DNA of 64,000 bases from Halovivax gelatinilyticus (GTDB lineage: Archaea > Halobacteriota > Halobacteria > Halobacteriales > Natrialbaceae). This document shows positions 52,957 through 62,646 of this stretch, piece after piece. The position numbers and the translations under genes are program-made. The notes beneath the pieces are model-generated. The model made no database searches and was not told the DNA's origin. It saw nothing but the letters and a program-made list of their open reading frames with translations. Positions within the stretch are counted from its first letter, which is position 1. Each line of letters begins with the position of its first letter. The stretch lies in assembly GCF_024300625.1 (NCBI RefSeq), contig NZ_CP101322.1, positions 2,617,992 through 2,681,991 on the forward strand, in the 5' to 3' direction.

Positions 52957-54852
52957 ATGACACGCGAGACCGCCGGCGGAGCCGGCGAGCGCGAGGCGGT
53001 CGTTTACGATCTCGACTCGGAGTGTACAACCGACGATCTCGAGTACGAGACGCCATACCTCGCAGAAATCAACGGTATCGTCGAATACGGGATCTTCGTC
53101 GATCTCTCGGAGTCCGTTTCGGGACTCGTCCACGAATCGGTCCTGGAAGGGACCTATCGGGTCGGTCAGGAACTCGTGGTCGAACTCGAAACCGTTCGAG
53201 ACAACGGCGACCTCTCGTTCGCACCAGTGGACGCCGAACCGACCGACGTCGAAGCCGTCGGCCACGACGTTTCGCTCACCGGAACCGATCGACTCGAAGC
53301 GAACGTCGGCGAGCAAATCACGCTCGAGGGCGAGATCGTCCAGATCAAGCAGACCGGCGGCCCCACGATCTTCCACGTCGCCGACGAGTTCGGCGTCGTC
53401 ACGGCCGCCGCGTTCGAGGAAGCCGGCGTTCGCGCCTACCCCTCGGTCGAACTCGGTACCGTCGTCCGACTCACCGGGACTGTCGACCGTCACGACGGTT
53501 CGATCCAACTCGAAGTCGAAGGGCTGTCGACGCTCGACGACGAGGACGAAACCGACGCACGAGAGCGACTCGAAGCCGCCCGTGACGAGCGAGCCGAACC
53601 GGCCGACGTCGAACCGCTCATCGACTGGCCGGCGTTCGAATCGCTCCGACCCGAACTCGCCGAGGTCGCCCGTCGGCTGCGCCGGACCGTCCTCGAGGGA
53701 CGGCCGATCCGAGCGCGCCACCACGCCGACGGCGACGGCATGTGTGCGGCGGTTCCCGTCCAACTCGCACTCGAGCGATTCATCGCCGACGTTCACGAAG
53801 AGCCGGCCGCGCCGCGACACCTCTTCAAGCGTCTGCCGAGCAAGGCGCCGTTCTACGAGATGGAAGACGCGACGCGCGACCTGACTTACGCGCTCGAAGA
53901 CCGCGACCGCCACGGGCAGCAACTGCCCCTGTTGCTCATGCTCGACAACGGCTCGACCGAGGAGGACGTCCCCTCCTACGAGACGCTCGCCCACTACGAC
54001 ATCCCGATCATCGCGATCGATCACCACCACCCGGACCCGGACGCCGTCGAATCGCTTCTCGACGCCCACGTCAACCCCTACCTCCACGGCGAAGATTACC
54101 GCATCACCACCGGAATGCTCTGTGTCGAACTCGCGCGGATGATCTATCCCGACCTCACCGACGAGATTCGTCACGTTCCCGCCGTCGCCGGATTAGCCGA
54201 CCGCTCGAAGGCCGATGCGATGACCGAGTACGTCGAACTCGCTGCCGACGCGGGCTACGAGGAGTCACACCTGCGCGACGTTAGCGAGGCGCTCGATTAC
54301 GCCGCCCACTGGCTGCGCTACAGTCCCGGTAATCGACTCATCACGGACGTCCTCGGCATCGACTGTGACGAATCTCACCACCGCGATCTCGTCGCAATGC
54401 TCGCCGAAAGCGCCCGTGACGCGGTCTCTCACCAGCTCGAAGCGACGACGCCCCACCTCGAACACGAGTCGCTCGAAAACGGCGCACACCTCTATCGGAT
54501 CGACGTCGAAAACTACGCACACCGATTCACCTATCCGGCGCCCGGAAAGACCACCGGCGAGATCCACGACCGGAAGATCACCGAGACCGGCGATCCCGTG
54601 ATCACGGTGGGCTACGGTCCAGACTTCGCCGTCCTCCGAAGCGACGGGGTCCGACTCGACATCCCCGAAATGGTCGCCGAACTCAAAGCCGAGCTTCCGG
54701 GAGCCGGCATCTCCGGCGGCGGCCACCTCGTCGTCGGATCGATCAAATTCGTCCGCGGCAAGCGCGAGGCCGTCATCGACGCACTCGTCGAGAAGATGGC
54801 CCGGGCGGAGATCGACGAAGCGCTGACAACCGCGCCGGCGCTGGACGACTGA
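52957..54852 (+). CDS. S1-OB-DHH phosphoesterase (RecJ-like)
   Basis: A 631-residue protein in three parts: an S1 RNA-binding domain (about residues 35-90: ETPYLAEINGIVEYGIFVDLSESVSGLVHES), an OB-fold domain (about 105-190: EQITLEGEIVQIKQTGGPTIFHVAD), and a DHH nuclease (from about 235) with RARHHADGDGMCAA, LMLDNGSTEEDV, IDHHHPDP and the C-terminal GGGHLV. The DHH active site is complete. It is of the archaeal RecJ/Cdc45-like group that partners the replication fork or degrades single strands. A GTTATAC box (52923-52929) precedes the ATG at 52957. Confidence 0.9.
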   Translation: MTRETAGGAGEREAVVYDLDSECTTDDLEYETPYLAEINGIVEYGIFVDLSESVSGLVHESVLEGTYRVGQELVVELETVRDNGDLSFAPVDAEPTDVEAVGHDVSLTGTDRLEANVGEQITLEGEIVQIKQTGGPTIFHVADEFGVVTAAAFEEAGVRAYPSVELGTVVRLTGTVDRHDGSIQLEVEGLSTLDDEDETDARERLEAARDERAEPADVEPLIDWPAFESLRPELAEVARRLRRTVLEGRPIRARHHADGDGMCAAVPVQLALERFIADVHEEPAAPRHLFKRLPSKAPFYEMEDATRDLTYALEDRDRHGQQLPLLLMLDNGSTEEDVPSYETLAHYDIPIIAIDHHHPDPDAVESLLDAHVNPYLHGEDYRITTGMLCVELARMIYPDLTDEIRHVPAVAGLADRSKADAMTEYVELAADAGYEESHLRDVSEALDYAAHWLRYSPGNRLITDVLGIDCDESHHRDLVAMLAESARDAVSHQLEATTPHLEHESLENGAHLYRIDVENYAHRFTYPAPGKTTGEIHDRKITETGDPVITVGYGPDFAVLRSDGVRLDIPEMVAELKAELPGAGISGGGHLVVGSIKFVRGKREAVIDALVEKMARAEIDEALTTAPALDD

Positions 54853-54937
54853 GTCGCCCGTTTCGTACGAACATTCGCCTCTGGCAAATATCGATCCGAG
54901 ACGGTGTTTTACTGTCTCGCTCGGCGAACGACTACCG

Positions 54938-57613
54938 ATGACGATCCACAACAGAGACGTCCGACAGGACGTCCGGGAACTCGGGTCGGTCCTCGGAGCG
55001 GTCCTCACCGAGCAGACGTCCCAGCGGGACTTCGAGACCGTCGAATCGTGTCGGACGGCCGCAATCTCCTACCGAACAGGTAACATCGATAGTCGAGAGC
55101 CGCTGCGTGTCGAACTCGACGGTCTCACTCCGAGTCAACAGCGTGTCGTCGCTCGCTCGTTTACGACGTATTTCGAACTCATTAACCTGGCCGAAGAGCG
55201 AGCGCGCGTTCGATCGATACGGGCGTCGGCCGAAGACGGCCCGCTCGAAGACAGTATCGCCGCGGCGATAGAATCGCTCTCCGATGCGGATCCGGAGACC
55301 GTCGCCCGGGTCCTTGACGACGTCCTGATCGAGCCGACGTTCACCGCGCACCCGACGGAGGCGCGTCGGAAGACGATCAAAGCGAAACTTCGGGAAATAG
55401 CCGTCGCCCTGGAGGAACTCGACGAGAAACTGCTGACGCACGACGAGACAGACCGGATCTGGCGCGCACTTCGCGCGGAGGTGACGGGACTCTGGCAGAC
55501 GCTGCAGGTCAGAAACCGTCCGCCGACCGTCGAGGACGAAGCGCGAAACGTCCAGTGGTATCTCGAGCGCACCCTCTTCGACGTCGTGGGCGACGTCTAC
55601 GACGAACTGGACGCCGGGTTCGAGTCGATCGATGTCCCCCCGCTCGTCTCGTTTCGATCGTGGGCGGGAAGCGATCGCGACGGGAACCCGTACGTCACGC
55701 CCGACGTGACCGCGGCGACGCTCGATCGCCAGCGCCGAATCGTCCTCGAGCGCTATACCGAGGAACTCGATCGCCTCGTCGGCGTACTGAGCCAGGATCG
55801 GAACCGACTGTCGCTCGGTTCGGCGTTTTCAGCGTCGCTCGAGGCGGATCGACGCCGCTTTCCCGACCGGGCGGCCCAGATCGACGATCGATACCCGGAC
55901 GAACCGTACCGGCGCAAGCTCTCGTTCGTTCGAACGCGACTTTCCCATACCGCCGACGACCGGCACGGGGGATACGCCGACCCCGACGAACTGCGCGCGG
56001 ATCTCGAACTCATCGCGGAGAGTCTCCGGGAAAACGGGGCGGAGACGGTCGCACGAGTCCACGTCGATCCGCTGGTCAGGAAGGTGGAGACGTTCGGATT
56101 CGCGCTCGCGAGTCTCGACCTTCGCGACCACCGTAAGCGACACACCAACGCCATCGCCGACGTGCTCGACCGTTCTGGGATCGAGTATCGTGCGCTCGAC
56201 GAAACCGAACGCGTCGACGTGCTAACCGACGCAATCCAGCGCGACGAGCCGGTTATCGACGTCGCGGACACCGACGGGCTCTCCGATGAGTCGACGCAGG
56301 TGCTGGCGCTGTTTCGCCGCCTCGCCGACTGGCACGACGAGTACGGGGTCGACGCGATCGACACGTACTGCATCTCGATGACGGAAGAGCCGAGTCACGT
56401 CCTCGAAGTCCTCTTTCTCGCCGATCAAGCCGGCATCATCTCCCTGCCGGATCGGTGTGATCTAGATATCGTTCCGCTGCTAGAAACGGAGTACGCACTC
56501 TCGGGGGCACGCCGTATCATGGAGACGCTGTTCGAGAACGACGTCTACGCCCACGCTCTCGCCGCGAGGGGCGGCGTCCAGGAGATCATGCTGGGGTACT
56601 CCGACTCTAACAAGGAGAACGGATTTCTCGCCGCGAACTGGTCGCTCTATCGGACCCAGCGACGACTCGCTCGCATCTGTGCCGACAACGACGTGACGCT
56701 TCGGCTCTTTCACGGCCGCGGCGGATCCATCTCCCGCGGCGGCGGACCGATGAACGAGGCGCTGCTCGCCCTGCCGAACGACACGGTCACCGGTCCCGTG
56801 AAGTTCACCGAGCAGGGCGAAGCGATCGCCGAAAAGTACGCTAACCCGCACGTCGCCCGGCGGAACGTCGAACAGATGCTGAACGCCCAGATTCGGGCCA
56901 GACGCCGGGCGATAGACGGATCGGGCGAACCGCCCCCGGAGATGTGGCTCGATGCGATGGAGCGGATGGCAGACGCCGCCAGAACGGCGTACCGTGACCT
57001 GCTCGAGAGCGACGGGTTCGTCAGATACTTCGAGCAAGCGACGCCGATAACCGTCATCGAGGCGCTCGATCTCGGCTCTCGACCGGCCTCACGTAGCGAC
57101 GAACGCACGGTCGAGGACCTGCGGGCCATCCCCTGGGTCTTCTCGTGGACGCAGTCTCGTTGTATCCTTCCCGGGTGGTACGGCCTGGCGAGCGGAATCG
57201 ACGCCTACCTCGAGGCGGGCGGCGACGTCGAAACCCTTCGGACGATGTACGACGAGTGGCCATTCTTCAGGACCACGCTCGACAATGCCGCCCAGTCGCT
57301 GGCTCGAACCGACCTCGAGATCGCCGCAGAATACGCGGAACTCGCCGATGATCGACTCAGAGAATCCTTCTTCCCGCGATGCCGGGCGTCCCACGACCGC
57401 GCCGTCGAGTTACTCGCGACGATTCGTCGCCGGGAGTCGTTGATCGGCCGCCCCTGGCTCGAATCGTCGCTCGCCCGTCGCAATCCGTACGTCGACCCGT
57501 TGAACCTGCTTCAGACGTCGTTACTCGCCACGGACGACCGTTCGCTTCTCGAAGAGCGAACGCTCAGACTGACGGTGATGGGCATCGCGGCCGGGATGAA
57601 AAATACCGGGTGA
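54938..57613 (+). CDS. ppc: Phosphoenolpyruvate carboxylase
   Basis: An 891-residue enzyme that makes oxaloacetate from PEP and bicarbonate. The active-site His is in FTAHPTEARRKT (about residue 138), LGYSDSNKENG (near 551) and LRLFHGRGGSISRGGGP (near 590) are the other signatures, and the C-terminus ends GMKNTG as required for effector binding. It is the long bacterial type, not the short archaeal PepcA. A TTTTAC box at 54907-54912 supports the leaderless start at 54938. Convergent with the next gene without any gap. Confidence 0.96.
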   Translation: MTIHNRDVRQDVRELGSVLGAVLTEQTSQRDFETVESCRTAAISYRTGNIDSREPLRVELDGLTPSQQRVVARSFTTYFELINLAEERARVRSIRASAEDGPLEDSIAAAIESLSDADPETVARVLDDVLIEPTFTAHPTEARRKTIKAKLREIAVALEELDEKLLTHDETDRIWRALRAEVTGLWQTLQVRNRPPTVEDEARNVQWYLERTLFDVVGDVYDELDAGFESIDVPPLVSFRSWAGSDRDGNPYVTPDVTAATLDRQRRIVLERYTEELDRLVGVLSQDRNRLSLGSAFSASLEADRRRFPDRAAQIDDRYPDEPYRRKLSFVRTRLSHTADDRHGGYADPDELRADLELIAESLRENGAETVARVHVDPLVRKVETFGFALASLDLRDHRKRHTNAIADVLDRSGIEYRALDETERVDVLTDAIQRDEPVIDVADTDGLSDESTQVLALFRRLADWHDEYGVDAIDTYCISMTEEPSHVLEVLFLADQAGIISLPDRCDLDIVPLLETEYALSGARRIMETLFENDVYAHALAARGGVQEIMLGYSDSNKENGFLAANWSLYRTQRRLARICADNDVTLRLFHGRGGSISRGGGPMNEALLALPNDTVTGPVKFTEQGEAIAEKYANPHVARRNVEQMLNAQIRARRRAIDGSGEPPPEMWLDAMERMADAARTAYRDLLESDGFVRYFEQATPITVIEALDLGSRPASRSDERTVEDLRAIPWVFSWTQSRCILPGWYGLASGIDAYLEAGGDVETLRTMYDEWPFFRTTLDNAAQSLARTDLEIAAEYAELADDRLRESFFPRCRASHDRAVELLATIRRRESLIGRPWLESSLARRNPYVDPLNLLQTSLLATDDRSLLEERTLRLTVMGIAAGMKNTG

Positions 57614-58102
57614 TCAGGCCGACGCAGGGATCTCGACGACTTCCTGATACCACTCCGCCGCGAGCGATTCGAGGCGATCTTCCGCCTCTGACGCCTGGAG
57701 GACGTCTCCCGTTCCCTGCCACTCGATCGATACCTTCGACAGCGGGGCGAGTGCGAGACCGGTGACGGTGATCGAACCGGCCGACGTGCTGACGACCCAC
57801 GAGGTCCGACCCCAGCCGTCGGCGTGACTGACCGCTTCGACAGATGCGCCGTGTTCGTCCCAGTGGTCGGCCAGACCCGCAGTAATCCGCTGTAACCGTC
57901 GCTGGCCGAGGACGTGTGCACAGATTCCGACGATCGTGAGCGCGCAAAACGCGACGGCTGCGAACTCAATCCCGCCGTACGGGACGTTGAGCGAGGCGGC
58001 GAGGCCGGCCAGGACGACGACGAGGGCGACGATTCGCGGGTCGATCGCCGTCGGCACGCCGCCGTCCCACCGTCCGGTCTCCGTCGAAGCGTCTCCTGTC
58101 AT
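57614..58102 (-). CDS. Hypothetical membrane-anchored protein
   Basis: A 162-residue protein with two N-terminal hydrophobic helices (about residues 22-40 and 45-62) followed by a soluble acidic domain of about 95 residues (LADHWDEHGASVEAV, then SITVTGLALAPLSKVSIEWQG, then SEAEDRLESLAAEWYQEV). The ATG at 58102 (MTGDAST) is preferred over 58123. Its stop codon abuts the stop of ppc, so the two transcripts must overlap. No family is recognised. Confidence 0.6.
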   Translation of the reverse strand: MTGDASTETGRWDGGVPTAIDPRIVALVVVLAGLAASLNVPYGGIEFAAVAFCALTIVGICAHVLGQRRLQRITAGLADHWDEHGASVEAVSHADGWGRTSWVVSTSAGSITVTGLALAPLSKVSIEWQGTGDVLQASEAEDRLESLAAEWYQEVVEIPASA

Positions 58103-58169
58103 TGGCTGACGAACGCCGACCATCGGGGTAACGTGCCGGCTGTCTCGATTCGCCAGTTAAGTGGGCCCG

Positions 58170-60269
58170 TCATCGAGCGTTCGTGCGGTCGCGGTGGCGC
58201 GTCGACTCGTCGTCGGTCGCGTCGTCACCGCCCGATGTCGACCGTGGCGGTACACGCGTCTCCGGCGGCGGTCGATCTCGGTCGCCCGCGTGGCTCGACG
58301 ATTCAGCGGCGATCACTGGTTCTCGGTTCCGACTACTCCTCTCTCGGCTCGCCGGTTCGACGCCGGCAGAGCCCTCGATGACGATCGGCCGCGGCGGTAG
58401 TTCATCCGATCTGTCGCCCTCGGGAGGGAGCTGACCGGGTGTGGCGCTGAACTCGACGTATCGGTGGGTTACGATCACGACGAGCGCGACTCCGCCGAGG
58501 CCGACCAACACCAGTTCGACCGGAATCGACCACGTCGTCTCGTCGTTCCAGTCGCCGTCGAACACCGACGCGTAGTAGGCTGCAGCCTCCTCACCGTGGA
58601 GGACGAGTGCGACCTCCCGATTCTGATCGAGCGAGTGGTCGTTCCAGTTGTGACTCCCGAGGATCGTCACCTCACCGTCGATGACGACGCCCTTGGCGTG
58701 AACGCGATCGAATCGATCGCCGCCGTCGGTCCGGTGTACGTCGATCGGGAGGCCGTCACGTTCGGCGATCGATTCGATCCGCGACGCCAGCTCGCGGTTC
58801 TCGTCGGATACGTACCACGAGTCGTCGAGCAGTATGGAGACTTCTACCCCCTCTCTGGCGGCGTCGATCGCGGTTTCGAGTAACGAAAATTCGGGACCCT
58901 CGATCTGCACCTGGACGATCTGAATCGACTCCTCGGCCGATTCGAGCAACTCCTCGAACCGATGTCTGGCGTTGTCCGGCGAGATCAGAAGTTCCACGGT
59001 CTCGACGTCGACGGCCTCCGGCGGGTGGTGTTCGGGAAACGATCCCGTCGACGGATCGTCCTCGACGAACGAGGTCCACGCCCGGAACTCCGCCCACGGC
59101 GTCGCGTCGTGACCGGTCGCGTCGGCCTCGAAGATCGCCGCGAGTTCGTTCGCCAGGTCCTCGTTCTCGACGGTGACGCCCCAACCGCGGCTCGCCCGTC
59201 CGCCGACGCCGGCGGGCTTCCAGTTCTCCGTCGTCACGAGGATGGCGTCGTCGACGACGGCGTACTTCGGGTGATGAAAGCCAAAGCGGGCGGCTTCCCC
59301 GCCGGTCGCGTGAACCGTCGCCCCGGCCGCGTCGAGTTCGACGAGGTGATCGTCGGTCGAGCGTTCGATCCCGCCGACCGGGCTGGCTTCGACGAGGACG
59401 TCCACCTCGACGCCGCGGTCCAGCGCGTCCGTGAGGGCGTCGGCGACCGCATCGTCGGTGAACGTGTACCCCGCGAGCGCGATCCGTTCGTCCGCTCCGT
59501 CGATCGTCTCCAGTACGTGTTCCGGCGAGTCGGGCAGGACGAACGCCGTCGCCCCGTGGGGCTCGACCGTCGCCGTCGGCAGACAGGTCGCGTCCTGGGG
59601 CCACCACTCGCCGCGATAGATTCGGTGCGTGCCGTCGGGGTGGTCGGCGGTCGCGTCGGCCTGGCGGTACCAGATTTCGGCGTCGGGTGCCCGATCGTAG
59701 ACGACCGTCTCGATCGGCCCGTTCTCGTCTTTCACCGTGAGTTCGTCGCCGCTCGCGGCGAGTCTCACCGTCCCGTTCAGCTCGACGATCGGATCGTCGG
59801 TGAGCGTCGCCGTCTCGTTTGGGGCGGTTGAGAGGGCCACCCGCGTCGCGGGAAGCGGGGAGGGTACCGACGCCGTCGTGTGCCCGTCGGTGATCGAAAG
59901 CGATCCGACGTCGGTCTCGGGAACTGTGAGAACGACGTACTCGCCCTCGTTACCCTCGATCGGGGGGTTCGGGTAGAGTTCGACAATGTGTGGTCCGTTC
60001 GAGGCGGTCGGTTCCTCGACCGGACAGTCGGGATCTGTCCCCGCCGGAAGTCGATCCAGCCGATGGTCGGAGGGATTGTCCGCGAGGAGTGGCTCGTCGG
60101 TGGGTTTCGGGGCGGCTTCGGAGACGGGAACGGACCCCGCGAGGATGAGCCCGAAGAGCGAAAGGAATACGAAGAGCGTGAGAACCCGCCTAGCGAGACC
60201 GAGCACCGACCGTACGTGGCGCGTGCTGGCCGTGGGTGGGACAGTTCGCGCGCGAGGCGGACGGGTCAC
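58170..60269 (-). CDS. Secreted phospholipase-D-superfamily protein with two HKD motifs
   Basis: A 699-residue membrane or surface protein. An N-terminal signal (hydrophobic stretch 30-48) is followed by a lamin-tail-like domain (about 93-195: HIVELYPNPPIEGNEGEYVVLTVPE) and a linker. The first PLD domain (about 245-385) has His333, Lys335 and Asp340; the second (about 425-570) has His524, Lys526 and Asp531. One membrane helix follows (about 581-602) and then a 95-residue Arg, Asp, Ser and Pro-rich cytoplasmic tail. Both HKD sets are complete, so the enzyme could hydrolyse phosphodiesters, of lipid or DNA, outside the cell. Confidence 0.87.
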   Translation of the reverse strand: MTRPPRARTVPPTASTRHVRSVLGLARRVLTLFVFLSLFGLILAGSVPVSEAAPKPTDEPLLADNPSDHRLDRLPAGTDPDCPVEEPTASNGPHIVELYPNPPIEGNEGEYVVLTVPETDVGSLSITDGHTTASVPSPLPATRVALSTAPNETATLTDDPIVELNGTVRLAASGDELTVKDENGPIETVVYDRAPDAEIWYRQADATADHPDGTHRIYRGEWWPQDATCLPTATVEPHGATAFVLPDSPEHVLETIDGADERIALAGYTFTDDAVADALTDALDRGVEVDVLVEASPVGGIERSTDDHLVELDAAGATVHATGGEAARFGFHHPKYAVVDDAILVTTENWKPAGVGGRASRGWGVTVENEDLANELAAIFEADATGHDATPWAEFRAWTSFVEDDPSTGSFPEHHPPEAVDVETVELLISPDNARHRFEELLESAEESIQIVQVQIEGPEFSLLETAIDAAREGVEVSILLDDSWYVSDENRELASRIESIAERDGLPIDVHRTDGGDRFDRVHAKGVVIDGEVTILGSHNWNDHSLDQNREVALVLHGEEAAAYYASVFDGDWNDETTWSIPVELVLVGLGGVALVVIVTHRYVEFSATPGQLPPEGDRSDELPPRPIVIEGSAGVEPASRERSSRNREPVIAAESSSHAGDRDRPPPETRVPPRSTSGGDDATDDESTRHRDRTNAR

Positions 60270-60337
60270 GTCGCTCCCTGGCTGCGTTCTCGGTTATAAA
60301 CTGTCGGGAGCGGCCGGGAAGCTGAATCCCTGGTCGA

Positions 60338-61708
60338 TCAGTCGCCGATCGCGTTTCGGGCGCGCTCGGCTTCGGCCTGGACGAGGTATGTCCGATCGTC
60401 GGCGAAGGCGGAGACGGCTTCGAGGGCGTCTTCGGTGCCGATCTGACGTAACGCCCAGGCGGCGCTGGCGCGGACGGTGTCGCTCTCGTCGCTCTCGACG
60501 CAGTCTGCGAGCGGGTCGATCGCGCGGGTGTCGCCGATCAGCCCGAGCGCGCGGGCGGCGTGGCTGCGGATGGTTTCGTCGTCGTCGGCGAGTTGGTTGG
60601 CCAGGGGCTGAACCGCCTCGGTGGGTCCGATCTCGCCGAGCGCGCGGAAGGTGGTCGTGCGCATGTTGACGTCGCCGGAGTCGACGTAGCCGAGCAGGGT
60701 GTCGACGGCCTGTTCGTCTTCGACGCCGATCGTCCCGAGGATGGCGATCGCGTTCTCGTCGCGACGCTTCGCCAGCCCGAGCATGGGTTCGATGGCCGCC
60801 TCGTCGCCCATCCGTTGTAAGGCTTCGAGGCAGTGTTCTTCCATGAAGCCGGAGTCGAACGAGTCGAGTGCGAGCAGGATCATCTCGACGTCGCCTCGCT
60901 TTTCGTGTACTTTCAGCGCGTGCCACTCCGGCGGGAAGTCCTTGACGTGATCGAGCACGTCGTAAAACCCCTCGCGAGTGAGTTGCTCGCGTACCTCGAG
61001 GTCGTCCCAGTCGGTCGCGTCGTCGACGCCGGACTGGATCTCGTCGGTCACGGTGAGCAAGGCGGCAATCGTTTCGGCGTCGTCGTCCGGATCGAGGTCT
61101 GCGTCCTCGACGGCGTCGACGAGGTCGTCGATCACGTCGACGAAGCCGTTTGCGGCCACCTCGATACGTTCGTCGAGTTCGCTTCTCGAACCCTCGGTCG
61201 GTCGCTCAACCTCACCAGTTACCGATTCGTCGATGCTGAGCGGCGTGTCGAGTGCGTCTTCGGATTCTTCGACGGCGGTTTCGACGGCCGCGTACAGCTC
61301 CGCGATGCCTTCGACTGTCCAGCGCGTTCCGCCTACGTCACCGCTCGCGCCGTTGAACTCCGAGACGACGTCCTCGGCGTAGGGGCCGCGCTGGTCTTCG
61401 ATGCCGGATTCGACGTCGTCGAGGGCGTCGCCCACGTCGTCGTGTTCGTCTCTGACGTCCTCGTAGGGGTCTTCGGGTGCTTCTTCGTCCTCGTCGTCCG
61501 GCTCCTCGGGCGGTTCCGGGATTTCGATCGCCTCGTGGGTCTCGCGGACTTCCCCGAGGGTGGTTTCGACCTCGTCGAGATCGGGTTCGGTTTCGGCGGC
61601 CTCGAGGTCGGCTTCGAGCGCCTCGACGTCCTCGCCGATCGTCGCGAGTTCGGCTTCGATTTCGGCGACCGGCGGTGATCCGTCGCCGTCGTCCGACTCG
61701 TCGGTCAT
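60338..61708 (-). CDS. HEAT-repeat protein with acidic coiled-coil N-terminus
   Basis: A 456-residue protein. Residues 10-110 are acidic and helical (probable coiled coil) with a proline-rich patch (EIPEPPEEPDDEDEE). A middle helical domain runs to about 265. From there six or so HEAT/PBS-lyase-like repeats follow, with motifs such as VNMRTTTFRALGEIGPTEAVQPL and IRSHAARALGLIGDTRAIDPL. The repeats of about 31 residues form a scaffold for protein binding. Function unknown; common in haloarchaea. Confidence 0.8.
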   Translation of the reverse strand: MTDESDDGDGSPPVAEIEAELATIGEDVEALEADLEAAETEPDLDEVETTLGEVRETHEAIEIPEPPEEPDDEDEEAPEDPYEDVRDEHDDVGDALDDVESGIEDQRGPYAEDVVSEFNGASGDVGGTRWTVEGIAELYAAVETAVEESEDALDTPLSIDESVTGEVERPTEGSRSELDERIEVAANGFVDVIDDLVDAVEDADLDPDDDAETIAALLTVTDEIQSGVDDATDWDDLEVREQLTREGFYDVLDHVKDFPPEWHALKVHEKRGDVEMILLALDSFDSGFMEEHCLEALQRMGDEAAIEPMLGLAKRRDENAIAILGTIGVEDEQAVDTLLGYVDSGDVNMRTTTFRALGEIGPTEAVQPLANQLADDDETIRSHAARALGLIGDTRAIDPLADCVESDESDTVRASAAWALRQIGTEDALEAVSAFADDRTYLVQAEAERARNAIGD

Positions 61709-61783
61709 GCCCGCACCCGCCGGCGAGTCGCCGACCGCGGTTCGCTGGGCGTCATCATGTTCGACGATCCGGCGTAAATCCCC

Positions 61784-62503
61784 CTAAGCGTTTCCATACA
61801 CCTTCGAGGCGAAGGCGCCGCCGCGCCAGTACAGCAACGGCCCGAGCGTGAGGTAGGCGATTCCCAGGGTCAACAGCGCGTACGGGAACGTTCGACCCGC
61901 CGCCTCGGGAATGAGAATCGCGAGGACGTGGACGACGCCCATGATCATCGCGTCCCTGGCCAGCAGGTCGGGATAGCGGATGCGCGCGACCATCAGGTAA
62001 CAGAACGCGACCGTCGCCCCGAGGATCAGCCAGGGGTCGGTGACGCCCGCGAGAACAGCCGCGCCGAGGATCGTCGCCGCGAGCGTCGTCTGGACGCCCT
62101 CGGTGAACTCGTCGGCGGTATCGTAGGCGGTGTAGAGGCCCAGGCGGGTGACCGCCATGCCGACGAAGAGGCCACAGACAAGTCCGATCCCGGCGAGTTC
62201 GACGCTCCAGGCCGTCGAATCGATGTCGAAGCCCTCGGCGATGACGACGAACGCCAGGACGGCCGGTGCGATCGCGAACGACGCCACGTCGGCCAGCGAG
62301 TCCAGGTGCGGGCCGACGGGCGTTCCGCCGTAGCGTCGCGCGACCACGCCGTCGAGTCCGTCGAGAACCGCTGCCAGCAGGACGATCCGTGCGGCCAGCT
62401 GGACGTCGACGAAGGCCAGGACGACGGCGAGAAAGCCGACGACGGCGTTCGCGACCGTGACGACGTCGGCCGCGCCCAGGCGACCGACGAACCGGGGAAG
62501 CAT
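61784..62503 (-). CDS. pssA: CDP-alcohol phosphatidyltransferase (archaetidylserine synthase type)
   Basis: A 239-residue membrane enzyme with about eight helices that joins serine to CDP-archaeol. The family motif DGLDGVVARRYGG...GPHLDSLAD (residues 48-72) carries the catalytic Asp residues 48, 51, 68 and 72; the gap after A-R is one residue shorter than in bacterial PssA. In haloarchaea a PssA of this kind provides lipid for proteins anchored by archaeosortase ArtA. The assignment to serine rather than inositol or glycerol is by resemblance. Confidence 0.85.
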   Translation of the reverse strand: MLPRFVGRLGAADVVTVANAVVGFLAVVLAFVDVQLAARIVLLAAVLDGLDGVVARRYGGTPVGPHLDSLADVASFAIAPAVLAFVVIAEGFDIDSTAWSVELAGIGLVCGLFVGMAVTRLGLYTAYDTADEFTEGVQTTLAATILGAAVLAGVTDPWLILGATVAFCYLMVARIRYPDLLARDAMIMGVVHVLAILIPEAAGRTFPYALLTLGIAYLTLGPLLYWRGGAFASKVYGNA

Positions 62504-62616
62504 ACTCCTCGATTGGCGGTCGGTCGACCTTACGTGTTTCCGTCTCCGCGCGGGTCCGTGCGACAGCGAACGCGTTCGGTGGTTCGATCGTCGAACCCGG
62601 CCCCGGAATCGGGCCG

Positions 62617-62624
62617 GTTATACG
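62617..62624 (+). promoter_or_regulatory. TATA box of the halocyanin gene
   Basis: GGTTATAC lies about 27 bases before the ATG at 62647, consistent with a leaderless transcript. Confidence 0.5.
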
Positions 62625-62646
62625 ATCTGCGCCCGAAGCCAAGTGT

